DNA of 40,644 bases from an uncultured Candidatus Pelagibacter sp. (lineage in GTDB: Bacteria; Pseudomonadota; Alphaproteobacteria; Pelagibacterales; Pelagibacteraceae), in NCBI GenBank assembly GCA_943841085.1, contig CALSWN010000001.1:1-40644 (forward strand). The letters run 5' to 3'. The notes below the pieces were generated by a model that saw nothing but the letters and a program-made list of their open reading frames with translations, did not search any database and was not told the origin of the DNA. Within the stretch, counting starts at the first letter, position 1. Every line of letters begins with the position of its first letter. This document shows, piece by piece, positions 17,679 through 26,400 of the stretch. The translations under genes and the position numbers were made by a program.

Positions 17679-18250
17679 TGAAAATTATATTAATAGATAA
17701 CTACGATAGTTTTACATTTAATTTATATCACTACATATCTTCATTAGGGGTTAATGTTGATGTAATTAGAAATGATAAAATTACTGACATTGAGATAATA
17801 AAAAATAAATATAATAGAGTGGTTATTTCTCCAGGTCCTGGCAATCCAAATCAATCAGGTAATTGTATAAAGATAGTAAAATCTTTATATACAAAAATTC
17901 CAATATTAGGTGTTTGTCTAGGTCACCAAGTTATTGGACAAGTATTTGGTTCAAAGATTATTCAAGCTAAAAAATTAATGCATGGAAAAACAAGTATAAT
18001 AAAATCAAAAAAAATTGGTATATTAAAAAATCTTCCCTCTAAATTTGAGGCTGTAAGATACCACAGCCTAATTATTGATAAAAAAACACTTTCAAACGAA
18101 CTTGAAATTACCGCTGAAACAAAAGACGGAATTATTATGGGTGTAAAACATAAAAAATATAATATTCATGGTGTTCAATTTCACCCCGAAAGTATAAAAA
18201 CCACTATAGGCATAAAAATATTAAAAAATTTTATAAATTACAAAATTTAA
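17678..18250 (+). CDS. trpG: Anthranilate synthase component II (glutamine amidotransferase)
   Basis: This 190-aa class I glutamine amidotransferase supplies ammonia to TrpE. It starts with the family motif ILIDNYDSFTFNL, has the oxyanion stretch VISPGPGNP, the nucleophile Cys in LGVCLGHQ and the His-Glu pair in GVQFHPES. The same protein may also serve 4-amino-4-deoxychorismate synthase (PabA role), as occurs in some bacteria; no pabB is in the window. Its ATG overlaps the trpE stop by 1 bp, and its stop overlaps the trpD start by 1 bp. Confidence 0.95.
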   Translation: MKIILIDNYDSFTFNLYHYISSLGVNVDVIRNDKITDIEIIKNKYNRVVISPGPGNPNQSGNCIKIVKSLYTKIPILGVCLGHQVIGQVFGSKIIQAKKLMHGKTSIIKSKKIGILKNLPSKFEAVRYHSLIIDKKTLSNELEITAETKDGIIMGVKHKKYNIHGVQFHPESIKTTIGIKILKNFINYKI

Positions 18251-19242
18251 TGAAAAGATATCTAAAGAAACTAAGAAATAAAGAAAATCTATCTTTTGAT
18301 GAGAGTAAAGTGGCATTTGAAATACTAATGAACGGCAAAGCTTCAGATAGTGAAATATTTGATTTTTTAACTTTATTGTCTGCAAAAGGTGAAGTTTCTG
18401 ATGAAGTTGCTGGAGGTGTTTATGTACTAAGAAATAAGTCTAAAAGAGTTAATGTTAAGAATTGTATCGATACATGTGGGACAGGTGGAGATGGTATGAA
18501 TACATTAAATATTTCAACAGCTTCAGCCTTATTATTATCAAGCATGGGAATTAAAGTAGCAAAACATGGCAATAAAGCTGTTTCATCTAAATGTGGATCA
18601 GGAGATGTTTTAGAGGCTTTAAATATAAAAATCGATTTAGAGCCTAAAGATATTGAGGAACAAATTAATAAAAATAATTTTGGTTTTATGTTTGCACCAA
18701 ATTATCACAGTGCTATGAGGTTTGTTGGACCAACTAGAAAAAAAATAGGTAAGAGAACAATATTCAATATGATTGGTCCTCTAAGTAGCCCTGCCATGGT
18801 CGATAGACAAGTTGTTGGTGTTTTTGATAATAGTTTATTAAGAATTTTTGCAGATGCTCTTAGAAATTTAGGTATAAAATATGCTTGGATTGTTAATAGT
18901 GAAGATGGGTTAGATGAAATATCACCTTATGCAAAAACAAATGTTATTCAATTAAAAGACGGTGAAACTTCAGAAATAATAATAGATCCCAAAGAATTAA
19001 ACATTGGTGCAAATAAATTTGATGATTTGATTGGTGATAACGCTGAATTTAATGCAAATGAAATAATAAAAATATTTAAAGGTGAGGACAATGATTTTTC
19101 AAAAGCTGTTTGCTTAAATGCAGCAGCAGGCCTTATTGTCGCAGAACAAAATTCAAAATTTAAAGATGCTTATGAGTCTGCAAGATCACATATACTGTCA
19201 GGTCAAACCTTCGAAAATTTAAAAAAGATACAAAATGTCTGA
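18250..19242 (+). CDS. trpD: Anthranilate phosphoribosyltransferase
   Basis: This 330-aa enzyme transfers phosphoribose from PRPP to anthranilate. The PRPP-binding CGTGGDGMNTLNIST segment near residue 76, KHGNKAVSSKCGS and the GPTRKKIGKRTIFNMIGPL stretch are all clear. Length is normal. It is translationally coupled to trpG (1-bp overlap) and to trpC (8-bp overlap). TrpF, TrpA and TrpB are not in the window and must be encoded elsewhere for a complete pathway. Confidence 0.97.
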   Translation: MKRYLKKLRNKENLSFDESKVAFEILMNGKASDSEIFDFLTLLSAKGEVSDEVAGGVYVLRNKSKRVNVKNCIDTCGTGGDGMNTLNISTASALLLSSMGIKVAKHGNKAVSSKCGSGDVLEALNIKIDLEPKDIEEQINKNNFGFMFAPNYHSAMRFVGPTRKKIGKRTIFNMIGPLSSPAMVDRQVVGVFDNSLLRIFADALRNLGIKYAWIVNSEDGLDEISPYAKTNVIQLKDGETSEIIIDPKELNIGANKFDDLIGDNAEFNANEIIKIFKGEDNDFSKAVCLNAAAGLIVAEQNSKFKDAYESARSHILSGQTFENLKKIQNV

Positions 19243-20026
19243 AAACATTCTAGAGAAAATAATTAAAAAAAAAATTGAACGTATTGATTTATTAAAAAAA
19301 TCAATTTCACTAAAATCTTTAAATGAAAAAATTAATGAAAACAAATCATTCATCAATTTTAAAGACAAAATACAAAAGAATATCGATAGTAATAAAATTT
19401 CTTTAATAGCTGAAATTAAAAAAGCTAGTCCTTCTGCCGGTATAATAATAGAAAATTATGACCCTATAGAAATAGCTAAGATTTATAATCATAATAAAGC
19501 AACTTGTTTATCCATACTTACAGAAGAAGATTTTTTTTTAGGTAATCTTATTCATGTAAGCAAAATTAAAGAAAAAATAAACCTACCCATTCTTTGTAAA
19601 GATTTTTTTATAGATAAATTTCAAGTTCATCTTGCTAAAAGTTATGGTGCAGATGCTATATTAATAATAATTGCTGGTGTTTCTGATAAGTTAGCAAATG
19701 ATTTATACGAGGAGGCATTAAAACTTAACATGTCTGTGATAGTTGAAGTACATACTGTTGAAGAAGCAAAAAAAGCCCTTAACTTTAAAGAAGCATTAAT
19801 AGGAATTAATAATAGAAATCTTAAAACACTTAAGACAGATATAAATACAACTTATGATATCCATGATATTTTAATTAATCATAGTGGTCCTTTAATTTCT
19901 GAGAGTGGAATTAAAACAAAAAAAGAACTTCTTGCATTAAAAGATAAAACTAATATTAAAACTTTTTTAATTGGTGAATCACTCTTAAAAAATTTAGATA
20001 ATAATTCAATTTTTTCAGTCCTTTAG
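19235..20026 (+). CDS. trpC: Indole-3-glycerol phosphate synthase
   Basis: This 263-aa TIM-barrel enzyme closes the indole ring. Conserved strands are LIAEIKKASPSAG (catalytic Lys) near residue 57, LCKDFFIDKFQV, VIVEVHTVEEA, GINNRNLKTLKTD and the phosphate-binding LISESGI. It is the stand-alone TrpC type with no fused TrpF. It starts within the end of trpD and is the last gene of the coupled ppiD-trpEGDC run; a hairpin plus T-run follows the stop. Confidence 0.96.
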   Translation: MSENILEKIIKKKIERIDLLKKSISLKSLNEKINENKSFINFKDKIQKNIDSNKISLIAEIKKASPSAGIIIENYDPIEIAKIYNHNKATCLSILTEEDFFLGNLIHVSKIKEKINLPILCKDFFIDKFQVHLAKSYGADAILIIIAGVSDKLANDLYEEALKLNMSVIVEVHTVEEAKKALNFKEALIGINNRNLKTLKTDINTTYDIHDILINHSGPLISESGIKTKKELLALKDKTNIKTFLIGESLLKNLDNNSIFSVL

Positions 20027-20046
20027 TCAAATTACCCTTTGTTTTA

Positions 20047-20071
20047 AACAATTTTTAACTGTTGTTTTTTT
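20047..20071 (+). terminator. Candidate rho-independent terminator after trpC
   Basis: AACAATT and AACTGTT form an imperfect stem (one mismatch) around a 3-nt loop, and a run of seven Ts follows after one G. It lies about 20 bases after the trpC stop and before the lexA operator, the right place to end the trp transcript. The stem is weak, so confidence is modest. Confidence 0.4.
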
Positions 20072-20075
20072 AGGA

Positions 20076-20090
20076 GAACTTTTGTAGAAC
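20076..20090 (+). promoter_or_regulatory. LexA operator (SOS box) GAAC-N7-GAAC
   Basis: The direct repeat GAAC TTTTGTA GAAC matches exactly the alphaproteobacterial LexA site GAAC-N7-GAAC (the complement of GTTC-N7-GTTC). It starts 39 bp upstream of the lexA ATG, as expected for autorepression. Confidence 0.8.
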
Positions 20091-20097
20091 ATATTTT

Positions 20098-20112
20098 GTA
20101 CGATATTTGTTC
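20098..20112 (+). promoter_or_regulatory. Second, imperfect LexA operator GTAC-N7-GTTC
   Basis: GTAC GATATTT GTTC differs from GTTC-N7-GTTC at one base and ends two bases before the lexA start codon. With the perfect box eight bases upstream it could give a two-site operator; the GATATT inside it could also be the -10 of lexA. Confidence 0.5.
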
Positions 20113-20114
20113 TT

Positions 20115-20792
20115 ATGCTAACTAAAAAACAAAAAAACCTGCTTTTATTTATCAACAAGAAGTTGAGAGCTTCTGGTATTTCACCTTCATATGAAGAAAT
20201 GAAAGAGTCTCTCAATCTAAAATCTAAATCTGGTATTCATAGATTAATTAGTGCCCTAGAAGAGAGGGGTTTTATTAAAAGATTAGCTCATAAAGCAAGA
20301 GCTTTAGAGGTAATTAAGCTTCCAGAAACTGCTTCTGCAAATGATATCTATAATAATTTTTCACCGAGTGTAATAAAAGGTGGTTTAGATGAGCAAAAAA
20401 TTAATTCTGATGAAATAGAGATTCCTGTATTGGGTAAAATCGCAGCAGGAACACCTGTTGAAGCAATTCAAAATGAAGTATCAAGAATACCACTTCCAGC
20501 TAACCTTGAAAAAAATGGTCAATATTTTGGTTTAAAAGTGCAAGGTGACTCTATGATCGAAGCTGGAATTAATGAAGGTGATACTGTAATAATCAAGAGA
20601 TCTGATACAGCTGATAATGGAAAAATTGTAGTCGCATTAATAGATGAACATGAAGCTATGTTAAAAAGAATTAGAAGAAAAGGTAAAACAGTTGCACTAG
20701 AAAGTGCAAATAGAAACTATGAGACTAAGATTTTTGGACCAGATAGAGTTAAAGTCCAAGGTGTTTTAGTATCTTTATATAGAAACTTCTAG
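20115..20792 (+). CDS. lexA: LexA repressor
   Basis: This 225-aa protein is the SOS repressor, which cleaves itself when RecA filaments form on damaged DNA. The N-terminal winged helix-turn-helix (about 1-65) contains SPSYEEMKESL and SKSGIHRLISALEERGF. The S24-type protease domain has the Ala111-Gly112 cleavage site, catalytic Ser146 (QGDSM) and catalytic Lys184 (AMLKRI). A linker of about 35 residues joins the two. Two LexA-type operator repeats precede the ATG, so it is very likely autoregulated. gltX follows after 22 bp and may share the transcript. Confidence 0.97.
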   Translation: MLTKKQKNLLLFINKKLRASGISPSYEEMKESLNLKSKSGIHRLISALEERGFIKRLAHKARALEVIKLPETASANDIYNNFSPSVIKGGLDEQKINSDEIEIPVLGKIAAGTPVEAIQNEVSRIPLPANLEKNGQYFGLKVQGDSMIEAGINEGDTVIIKRSDTADNGKIVVALIDEHEAMLKRIRRKGKTVALESANRNYETKIFGPDRVKVQGVLVSLYRNF

Positions 20793-20814
20793 AAAAATAG
20801 TCTAAACATTCTCA

Positions 20815-22209
20815 ATGTCTAAAGTAGCAACAAGATTTGCTCCCTCACCCACTGGAGCTCTACATATTGGTGGTGTCAGAACTGCATTATTTAATTGGTT
20901 ATTTTCAAAAAATCAAAAAGGAACATTTCATTTAAGAATAGAGGATACAGATAAAGAAAGATCTAAAGATGAACATAAAATACAAATTATTAAATCTTTA
21001 AAATGGATAGGTGTCGAGCACGATGGTGAAGAGTATATTCAATCTACAAAGATTAATGATCATATAAAAATTGTAGATGAGTTACTTAAAAATGGAAATG
21101 CATATAAATGTTATTGTACAACGGAAGAAATTGAAGAACAAAAAAAAAGAGCTAGACAAAAAAAACTTCCATACATTTATAATAGAAAGTGGAGAGATCT
21201 TTCTCAAGCAGAGGTGCCAAAAGATATAAAGCCTGTAATTAGATTTAAAAGTAAAATTGATGGCACAACTATACTAAAAGATTTAGTCCAAGGAGACGTG
21301 GAAATTGAAAATAACACAATTGAAGATTTTATAATTTTAAGAAATGATGGAACACCAACATATAATTTATCTGCAACAGTTGATGATCATCAAATGAAAA
21401 TGACACACATTATTAGAGGAGATGATCACAAGATAAATACTTTTAAGCAAATGCAAATATATACAGCTATGAAATGGGATTTACCACAGTTTGCTCATAT
21501 ACCTCTGATTCATACAATTGAAGGTAAAAAGTTATCAAAAAGAGATAACGCATCTACGTTAGATGACTATTCAAAAATTGGGATAATGCCAGATGCTCTA
21601 AGAAATTATCTTTTAAGACTTGGTTGGTCTTATAAAGATAAGGAAATATTTACTATTGATGAAAGCATAAAATACTTTGATCTAAAAGGGATTGGTAAAT
21701 CTCCGTCTAAACTTGACATGAGCCGTATTCTTTCAATGAACGAACATTACATTAAATCAATTGAAGAGAATGATCTGTATAATCAATTGCTTCAATATTG
21801 TGAGCTATTTAAAGAAAAAATTAAAACAGATAAAGAGAGCAAACTTAAATCTTCTTTATCATTCCTTAAGAATAAAGCTAAGACACTTGAAGATATCTAT
21901 AATAATGCTAAATATATAATTTCTGATGAAGTTGAGCTAAGTCAAGAGGATTTTAAGCTCATTGATGAAAATGCAAAAAAAATTATATTAGATTTTTCTA
22001 AAAAATTTTCGGCTCTAGAGAATTTAACTAAAGAAACATTAGAAACAATAATAAATGATTTGATTAAATCATATAAGACAAACTTTAAAGGTGTGGGTCA
22101 ACCATTAAGAATTATATTAACTGGTTCTAAATTTGGCCCTGGTATATATGATATAATTATTTCCTTAGGAAAAATTGAAGTAGAAAAAAGATTAAACAAG
22201 TTGGTCTAA
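20815..22209 (+). CDS. gltX: Glutamyl-tRNA synthetase
   Basis: This 464-aa class I synthetase charges tRNA-Glu. It shows the nucleotide-binding SPTGALHIGGVRTAL (HIGH-type motif, about residues 10-24) and the KMSKS-equivalent KLSKRDN near residue 242. Length is typical of the bacterial discriminating or non-discriminating enzyme, and the sequence alone does not settle which. Many Alphaproteobacteria have two gltX copies; only this one is in view. It lies next to lexA and converges on lpxB with 3 bp between the stops. The gltA gene often found between gltX and lpxB is missing. Confidence 0.95.
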   Translation: MSKVATRFAPSPTGALHIGGVRTALFNWLFSKNQKGTFHLRIEDTDKERSKDEHKIQIIKSLKWIGVEHDGEEYIQSTKINDHIKIVDELLKNGNAYKCYCTTEEIEEQKKRARQKKLPYIYNRKWRDLSQAEVPKDIKPVIRFKSKIDGTTILKDLVQGDVEIENNTIEDFIILRNDGTPTYNLSATVDDHQMKMTHIIRGDDHKINTFKQMQIYTAMKWDLPQFAHIPLIHTIEGKKLSKRDNASTLDDYSKIGIMPDALRNYLLRLGWSYKDKEIFTIDESIKYFDLKGIGKSPSKLDMSRILSMNEHYIKSIEENDLYNQLLQYCELFKEKIKTDKESKLKSSLSFLKNKAKTLEDIYNNAKYIISDEVELSQEDFKLIDENAKKIILDFSKKFSALENLTKETLETIINDLIKSYKTNFKGVGQPLRIILTGSKFGPGIYDIIISLGKIEVEKRLNKLV

Positions 22210-22212
22210 TAC

Positions 22213-23343
22213 TTATAAATAATCTGATAAAATTTTAGCAGTTTTTTCAGTAGATGAAGAATCTGATTTAATATCATTTAATGTTTTTTTTATAGACTCT
22301 AATTGTGATTTAATTAAATCAGGATGATTTAAAAAATAATTTACAGAATTAAATATTTCTTTTGGATTACATTCATTTTGCAAAAGCTCTGGAATAATTT
22401 CTTTATTATTAATGATATTGATTATATTTGCAAAACGTACTTTTGCTAAAAATTTCATTAAAAAATAATTTATCATATTAATTTTATAAATAATTATAGA
22501 TGGAATATTTGCATTACAAATTTCTAAAGAAATAGTGCCAGATTTCACAACAGCAAATATAGAATTATTTAAAACTTGGGATTTTATATTTTCATCTGAA
22601 ATAACTTGAGAATTTTTTATTTTATTATCGTTAATAAAATCATTAATAAAATTTCTATTTTCATTGGTACTATGAAAAATAAAAGAATAATCATTTGATT
22701 TGTCATTCATCAGTTTGATAAATTCTGACAAAATTGGTAAAAGCACATTGATTTCAGAATTACGACTTCCTGCAAAAATTGAGATAATTTTTTTTTCTTT
22801 ATCGATTAAAGATGAAAAATCAGTTTTAACTTTATTATTTTGTTCTAGTAATGGATGACCCACAAAAGTATTAGTAATATTTTCTTTATCAAAAAAACTT
22901 TTTTCAAAATTGAATAGCAGTAGCATATGGTCTACAAATTTTTTAAATTTTTTAACTCTTCCTTCTCTCCATATCCATACTTGTGGTGCAACATAATGAA
23001 CAGTTTTGATATCTTTATTAATTTTCTTAACTCGTTCAGCGACTCTTAATGTAAAATCAGGGCTATCAACGCTAAATAAAATATCTGGGTTAAATTTAAT
23101 AATTTCTTCTACTGTTTTATCAATTTTATCTTTTATTTTTAAAATATTTAATAAAACACTTGTAAAACCGATATATGTAATTTCTTTAAGATCAAAAATT
23201 GATTTTATACCTAAAGACTCTAGATTGCTTCCCCCAACACATAAATATTCAATATCAGGGTTTATTATTTTTAATTTAGATATAGTTGTTGAGGCTAATT
23301 TGTCTCCAGATGGTTCACCTGTTAATATAAATATTTTTTTCAT
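22213..23343 (-). CDS. lpxB: Lipid-A-disaccharide synthase
   Basis: This 376-aa glycosyltransferase joins UDP-2,3-diacylglucosamine and lipid X at the inner face of the inner membrane. It starts with the family motif ILTGEPSGD, and has HYVAPQVWIWREGR, VGHPLLEQ, the nucleotide-sugar segment IFAGSRNSEI and VVKSGTISLEI. It is the last gene of the long envelope run, overlaps lpxI by 4 bp, and follows it in pathway order: LpxI makes lipid X and LpxB uses it. Confidence 0.95.
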   Translation of the reverse strand: MKKIFILTGEPSGDKLASTTISKLKIINPDIEYLCVGGSNLESLGIKSIFDLKEITYIGFTSVLLNILKIKDKIDKTVEEIIKFNPDILFSVDSPDFTLRVAERVKKINKDIKTVHYVAPQVWIWREGRVKKFKKFVDHMLLLFNFEKSFFDKENITNTFVGHPLLEQNNKVKTDFSSLIDKEKKIISIFAGSRNSEINVLLPILSEFIKLMNDKSNDYSFIFHSTNENRNFINDFINDNKIKNSQVISDENIKSQVLNNSIFAVVKSGTISLEICNANIPSIIIYKINMINYFLMKFLAKVRFANIINIINNKEIIPELLQNECNPKEIFNSVNYFLNHPDLIKSQLESIKKTLNDIKSDSSSTEKTAKILSDYL

Positions 23344-24131
23344 ATTGTTTTGATAAATATTTTATTTTTATTAGCAAAATTTATGCACTTCACTTTATCT
23401 AAAAAAATATTTTGATTAGCTTTTAATACTATCCCACCAATATTTACTTTTTTACAATCTTTTAACGTATCAAGGCCGACAGTTGGTAAATCTATACGAG
23501 TATCTTGTTTCTTTTTAGGAAATTTAATTAAAATAGCTTTTGCCTTTTTGCTTTTTTTGATTGATTGGATCATTTTTTTTGTTCCTTTTGAGGTTTCTTT
23601 AGCAATAATAAGATTATTTCTTACAATTAAACCTTGCACATGGTTATGAGGACTTAAATTTTTTAATGATTTGATACCTTTTCTTATATTAATTAAATCT
23701 ATTTTTTGTGGTTTAATTTTAGTAAAGATACCTTTTGATAGTGTTAATTCTGGATTATAAAAATTTGATTTGACAACATTAATTTTTTTTTCAGTTAAAA
23801 TCTTAATTACTACTTTTAAAATGGCTGCATCACCTAATTTTGATGCTTTAATTATTCTTGGCATATAATAAATACCTTTAATATCTAATTTTAAATTAGT
23901 TATTTTTGGCTTATCAATTTTTCCCGCAAATAAAACTTTTTTACAATTATTTTCTTTTAAAACCTGAAAAATTTTTCCAAATTGACCAATGCCAATTGAT
24001 GTTGAGTGCGGATCTTTTTTAAAAGAATTATCTTTTGATAAATCAATAATAAAATATTTTATTTTATTATTTTTGATTTTTTTTAATATAATTTTTGGAA
24101 AATCAGTACTGCCAAAAAATAATCCGATCAT
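23340..24131 (-). CDS. lpxI: UDP-2,3-diacylglucosamine pyrophosphatase LpxI
   Basis: This 263-aa protein belongs to the LpxI (DUF1009) family that replaces LpxH in Alphaproteobacteria. It cleaves UDP-2,3-diacylglucosamine to lipid X. The N-terminal domain contains SIGIGQFGKIFQVLKEN and KVLFAGKIDKP; the C-terminal domain contains the acidic ETSKGTKKMIQ region, KKKQDTRIDLPTVGL, the probable catalytic part, and GGIVLKANQNIFLD. Position between lpxA and lpxB is the usual one and supports the call. Confidence 0.92.
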   Translation of the reverse strand: MIGLFFGSTDFPKIILKKIKNNKIKYFIIDLSKDNSFKKDPHSTSIGIGQFGKIFQVLKENNCKKVLFAGKIDKPKITNLKLDIKGIYYMPRIIKASKLGDAAILKVVIKILTEKKINVVKSNFYNPELTLSKGIFTKIKPQKIDLINIRKGIKSLKNLSPHNHVQGLIVRNNLIIAKETSKGTKKMIQSIKKSKKAKAILIKFPKKKQDTRIDLPTVGLDTLKDCKKVNIGGIVLKANQNIFLDKVKCINFANKNKIFIKTI

Positions 24132-24132
24132 T

Positions 24133-24915
24133 TTATTTTAAAAAGGGAGTACAAATTGGTCTTTTTTTATCTTTATTTATAAATTCTAATACTTCTTTTA
24201 CTAAAGAGTTATTTTTAAATTCACCATTTATTTTCTTTAAATTTTCATTTAAATTTTCTGATTTAAAAATCTCTTTATAAGCATCTGTAAGACCAATTAT
24301 ATCTTTATTTTGAACTTTTTTTCTTCTTAATCCAACTATGTTAATGCCATTTAATAAATTTCTATTTCCTGTTGATAAACCATAGGGTATTACATCTCTC
24401 GAAACACCAGTCATTCCACCAATCATAGCCATTTTACCAATCCGTACAAATTGTTGTACTCCACATTTTGCACCAATTATTACAAAATCATCAATTATAG
24501 CATGGCCTGCAATCGCTGAATTGTTTGCCATAACGATGTTATTTCCTAAAATACAATCATGTGCAATATGTGCTCCAATCATAATTAAATTGTTATTGCC
24601 TACTTTTGTTATCCCACCGCCTTGAATTGTGCCAGTGTTAATAGTCACATGTTCTCTTATAGTGTTGGAGTCTCCGATTATTAATTTTGTTATTTCACTA
24701 TTATATTTTAAATCTTGAGGGTCGCTACCTATTGAACACATTGGATAAAATATATTATTTTCACCAATTAATGTATGACCTGTAATGTTCACATGTGAAT
24801 GAATTATTACACCATCTTTAATTTCAACGTTGGGTCCAATTATTGAATAAGCACCTATTTGTACATTTGGTGAAATTTTAGCTTTTGGATTTATAATTGC
24901 CGTTTTATGTATCAT
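24133..24915 (-). CDS. lpxA: UDP-N-acetylglucosamine acyltransferase LpxA
   Basis: This 260-aa trimeric left-handed beta-helix enzyme adds the first hydroxyacyl chain in lipid A synthesis. Hexapeptide repeats run through the first two thirds, with the catalytic His in IGAHIAHDCILG, the CSIGSDPQDLKY loop, and the GLSTGNRNLLNGINIVGLRR stretch before the helical C-terminal domain. Length is standard. It abuts lpxD upstream and has 1 bp to lpxI downstream. Confidence 0.96.
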   Translation of the reverse strand: MIHKTAIINPKAKISPNVQIGAYSIIGPNVEIKDGVIIHSHVNITGHTLIGENNIFYPMCSIGSDPQDLKYNSEITKLIIGDSNTIREHVTINTGTIQGGGITKVGNNNLIMIGAHIAHDCILGNNIVMANNSAIAGHAIIDDFVIIGAKCGVQQFVRIGKMAMIGGMTGVSRDVIPYGLSTGNRNLLNGINIVGLRRKKVQNKDIIGLTDAYKEIFKSENLNENLKKINGEFKNNSLVKEVLEFINKDKKRPICTPFLK

Positions 24916-25893
24916 TTATTTATTGTCTTTAATAAAGTTTCTTAAATCTTTTGCTGGGTAACCCATAACTTTTGATCCATCAGGTAAATTTTTAATCACT
25001 CCACTCCCACCTCCAATTTGAATATTATTACCAATCTTTAAATGACCAGAAATTCCTGCTTGACCACCAATCATGACATTATTTCCTATGGTAGAGCTAC
25101 CGGCAAATCCAACTTGTCCAGCAATTATACAATTGTCACCGATTTGATTATTATGTGCAATGTGAATTTGGTTATCTAAGAATGTATTTTTGCCAATTAC
25201 AGTATTTGACATTGAGCCTCTATCTATTGTATTTCCACAACCTATCTCGGCAAAATCTTTAATTATAACAATTCCTATATGAGGATACCTAATATTTTTA
25301 TCTTTATTTGGAAAAAAACCAAATCCTTTTTTTCCAATAACACAACCATCTAAAACATGAATATCATTATAAAGGATACTATTTCGGATTATAACATTTG
25401 AACCAATAGAACAGTTATTTCCGATTATAACATTTTTTTCTATAATTGAATTATGACCTATCGTACAATTTTTTCCAATTTTAACATTTTTACCTATTAA
25501 AACATTTTTTCCATACTTAACCTTTTTGTTAAACAAAGATTTGGATATATCTTTAACAGTAGTGTCAAATTCATCTTCAGCAGAATCCGGGTAAAATAAT
25601 TTTGTAATTTTTGCAGTAGCAATTAAAACATTTTTTACAATTATTTTTTTACAATCAAATGGTAAAATATTTGCTAAAGATTTCGTTGTAATGCAAAATG
25701 AAGCTTTAGTTTTAGAAGCAAGTAACTCATATTTTTTAGAATGAAAAAAAGTAATATCATTTTTTTTTGCTTCACTAAGATTTTTAATATCAGATACTTT
25801 TAATCTAGTTAAATTTTCATTTTTAACAGATAATGAATTCAAAAGTTTATCTATTTTAAAAGGACCTCTATTTTTAAAAAAAGGATTAATCAT
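24916..25893 (-). CDS. lpxD: UDP-3-O-acylglucosamine N-acyltransferase LpxD
   Basis: This 325-aa hexapeptide-repeat enzyme adds the second, N-linked hydroxyacyl chain of lipid A. The N-terminal uridine-binding domain (about 1-100) is followed by repeats with the catalytic His region IHIAHNNQIGDNCIIAGQVG and the ending GGGSGVIKNLPDGSKVMGYPA. It is preceded by a 54-bp spacer, the largest in this run, that contains a perfect TATAAT six bases before the ATG, so it probably has its own promoter. It lies downstream of fabZ, whereas the order lpxD-fabZ is more usual. Confidence 0.95.
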   Translation of the reverse strand: MINPFFKNRGPFKIDKLLNSLSVKNENLTRLKVSDIKNLSEAKKNDITFFHSKKYELLASKTKASFCITTKSLANILPFDCKKIIVKNVLIATAKITKLFYPDSAEDEFDTTVKDISKSLFNKKVKYGKNVLIGKNVKIGKNCTIGHNSIIEKNVIIGNNCSIGSNVIIRNSILYNDIHVLDGCVIGKKGFGFFPNKDKNIRYPHIGIVIIKDFAEIGCGNTIDRGSMSNTVIGKNTFLDNQIHIAHNNQIGDNCIIAGQVGFAGSSTIGNNVMIGGQAGISGHLKIGNNIQIGGGSGVIKNLPDGSKVMGYPAKDLRNFIKDNK

Positions 25894-25899
25894 TAATCA

Positions 25900-25905
25900 A
25901 TTATA
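25900..25905 (-). promoter_or_regulatory. Candidate -10 box of lpxD (leaderless start)
   Basis: On the minus strand a perfect TATAAT ends six bases before the lpxD ATG, placing the expected transcript start on the start codon. It lies in the only sizeable spacer of the bamA-lpxB run. No clear -35 is visible at 16-18 bp. Confidence 0.45.
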
Positions 25906-25947
25906 AATCAAAACTCGGATAAATTGCTCATCAATAATTATTACTGA

Positions 25948-26400
25948 TTATTTTCTATCTACTATAGTCGCTGACCACACAGCATCAGCCATTTTTTTTC
26001 CTTCTACAAAAGCCTCGCCCTTATATTTCCAAACCCTACCATGAGATCTAATTGCTTCTACATTTAATTCTAGCCTGCAGTCAGGTATCACGGGATTTCT
26101 AAATCTCGCTTTTTCAACGCCCATTAAAAAAACTAGTTTATTTTCATATTCTTTTTTATCTATTCCTGTAGCCGTAAGAGCAGCAGCAGCCTGCCCAAAT
26201 GCTTCTACAATTAAAACTCCTGGCATTACTGGATTCTCTGGAAAATGACCCTGAACAAAAAAACTATCTTTCTTAACATTTACTATTGCTGTTGCTGAGA
26301 AAAGTTTTTTTATATTTATTAATTCTTCAATTAGCAACATCGGTTCTCTATGTGGCAACAAATCAATGATTTCTTTTTTATTTAAAGTATTTTTCATCAA
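25948..26400 (-). CDS. fabZ: 3-hydroxyacyl-[acyl-carrier-protein] dehydratase FabZ
   Basis: This 150-aa hot-dog-fold enzyme dehydrates 3-hydroxyacyl-ACP in fatty acid elongation and competes with LpxA and LpxD for hydroxyacyl-ACP. The LLPHREPMLLI start, the active-site GHFPENPVMPGVLIVEA stretch (catalytic His, with the Glu in the following helix) and the RFRNPVIPGD-like segment (here RFRNPVIPDC) are clear. It starts inside the end of skp (4-bp overlap). Confidence 0.96.
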   Translation of the reverse strand: MMKNTLNKKEIIDLLPHREPMLLIEELINIKKLFSATAIVNVKKDSFFVQGHFPENPVMPGVLIVEAFGQAAAALTATGIDKKEYENKLVFLMGVEKARFRNPVIPDCRLELNVEAIRSHGRVWKYKGEAFVEGKKMADAVWSATIVDRK

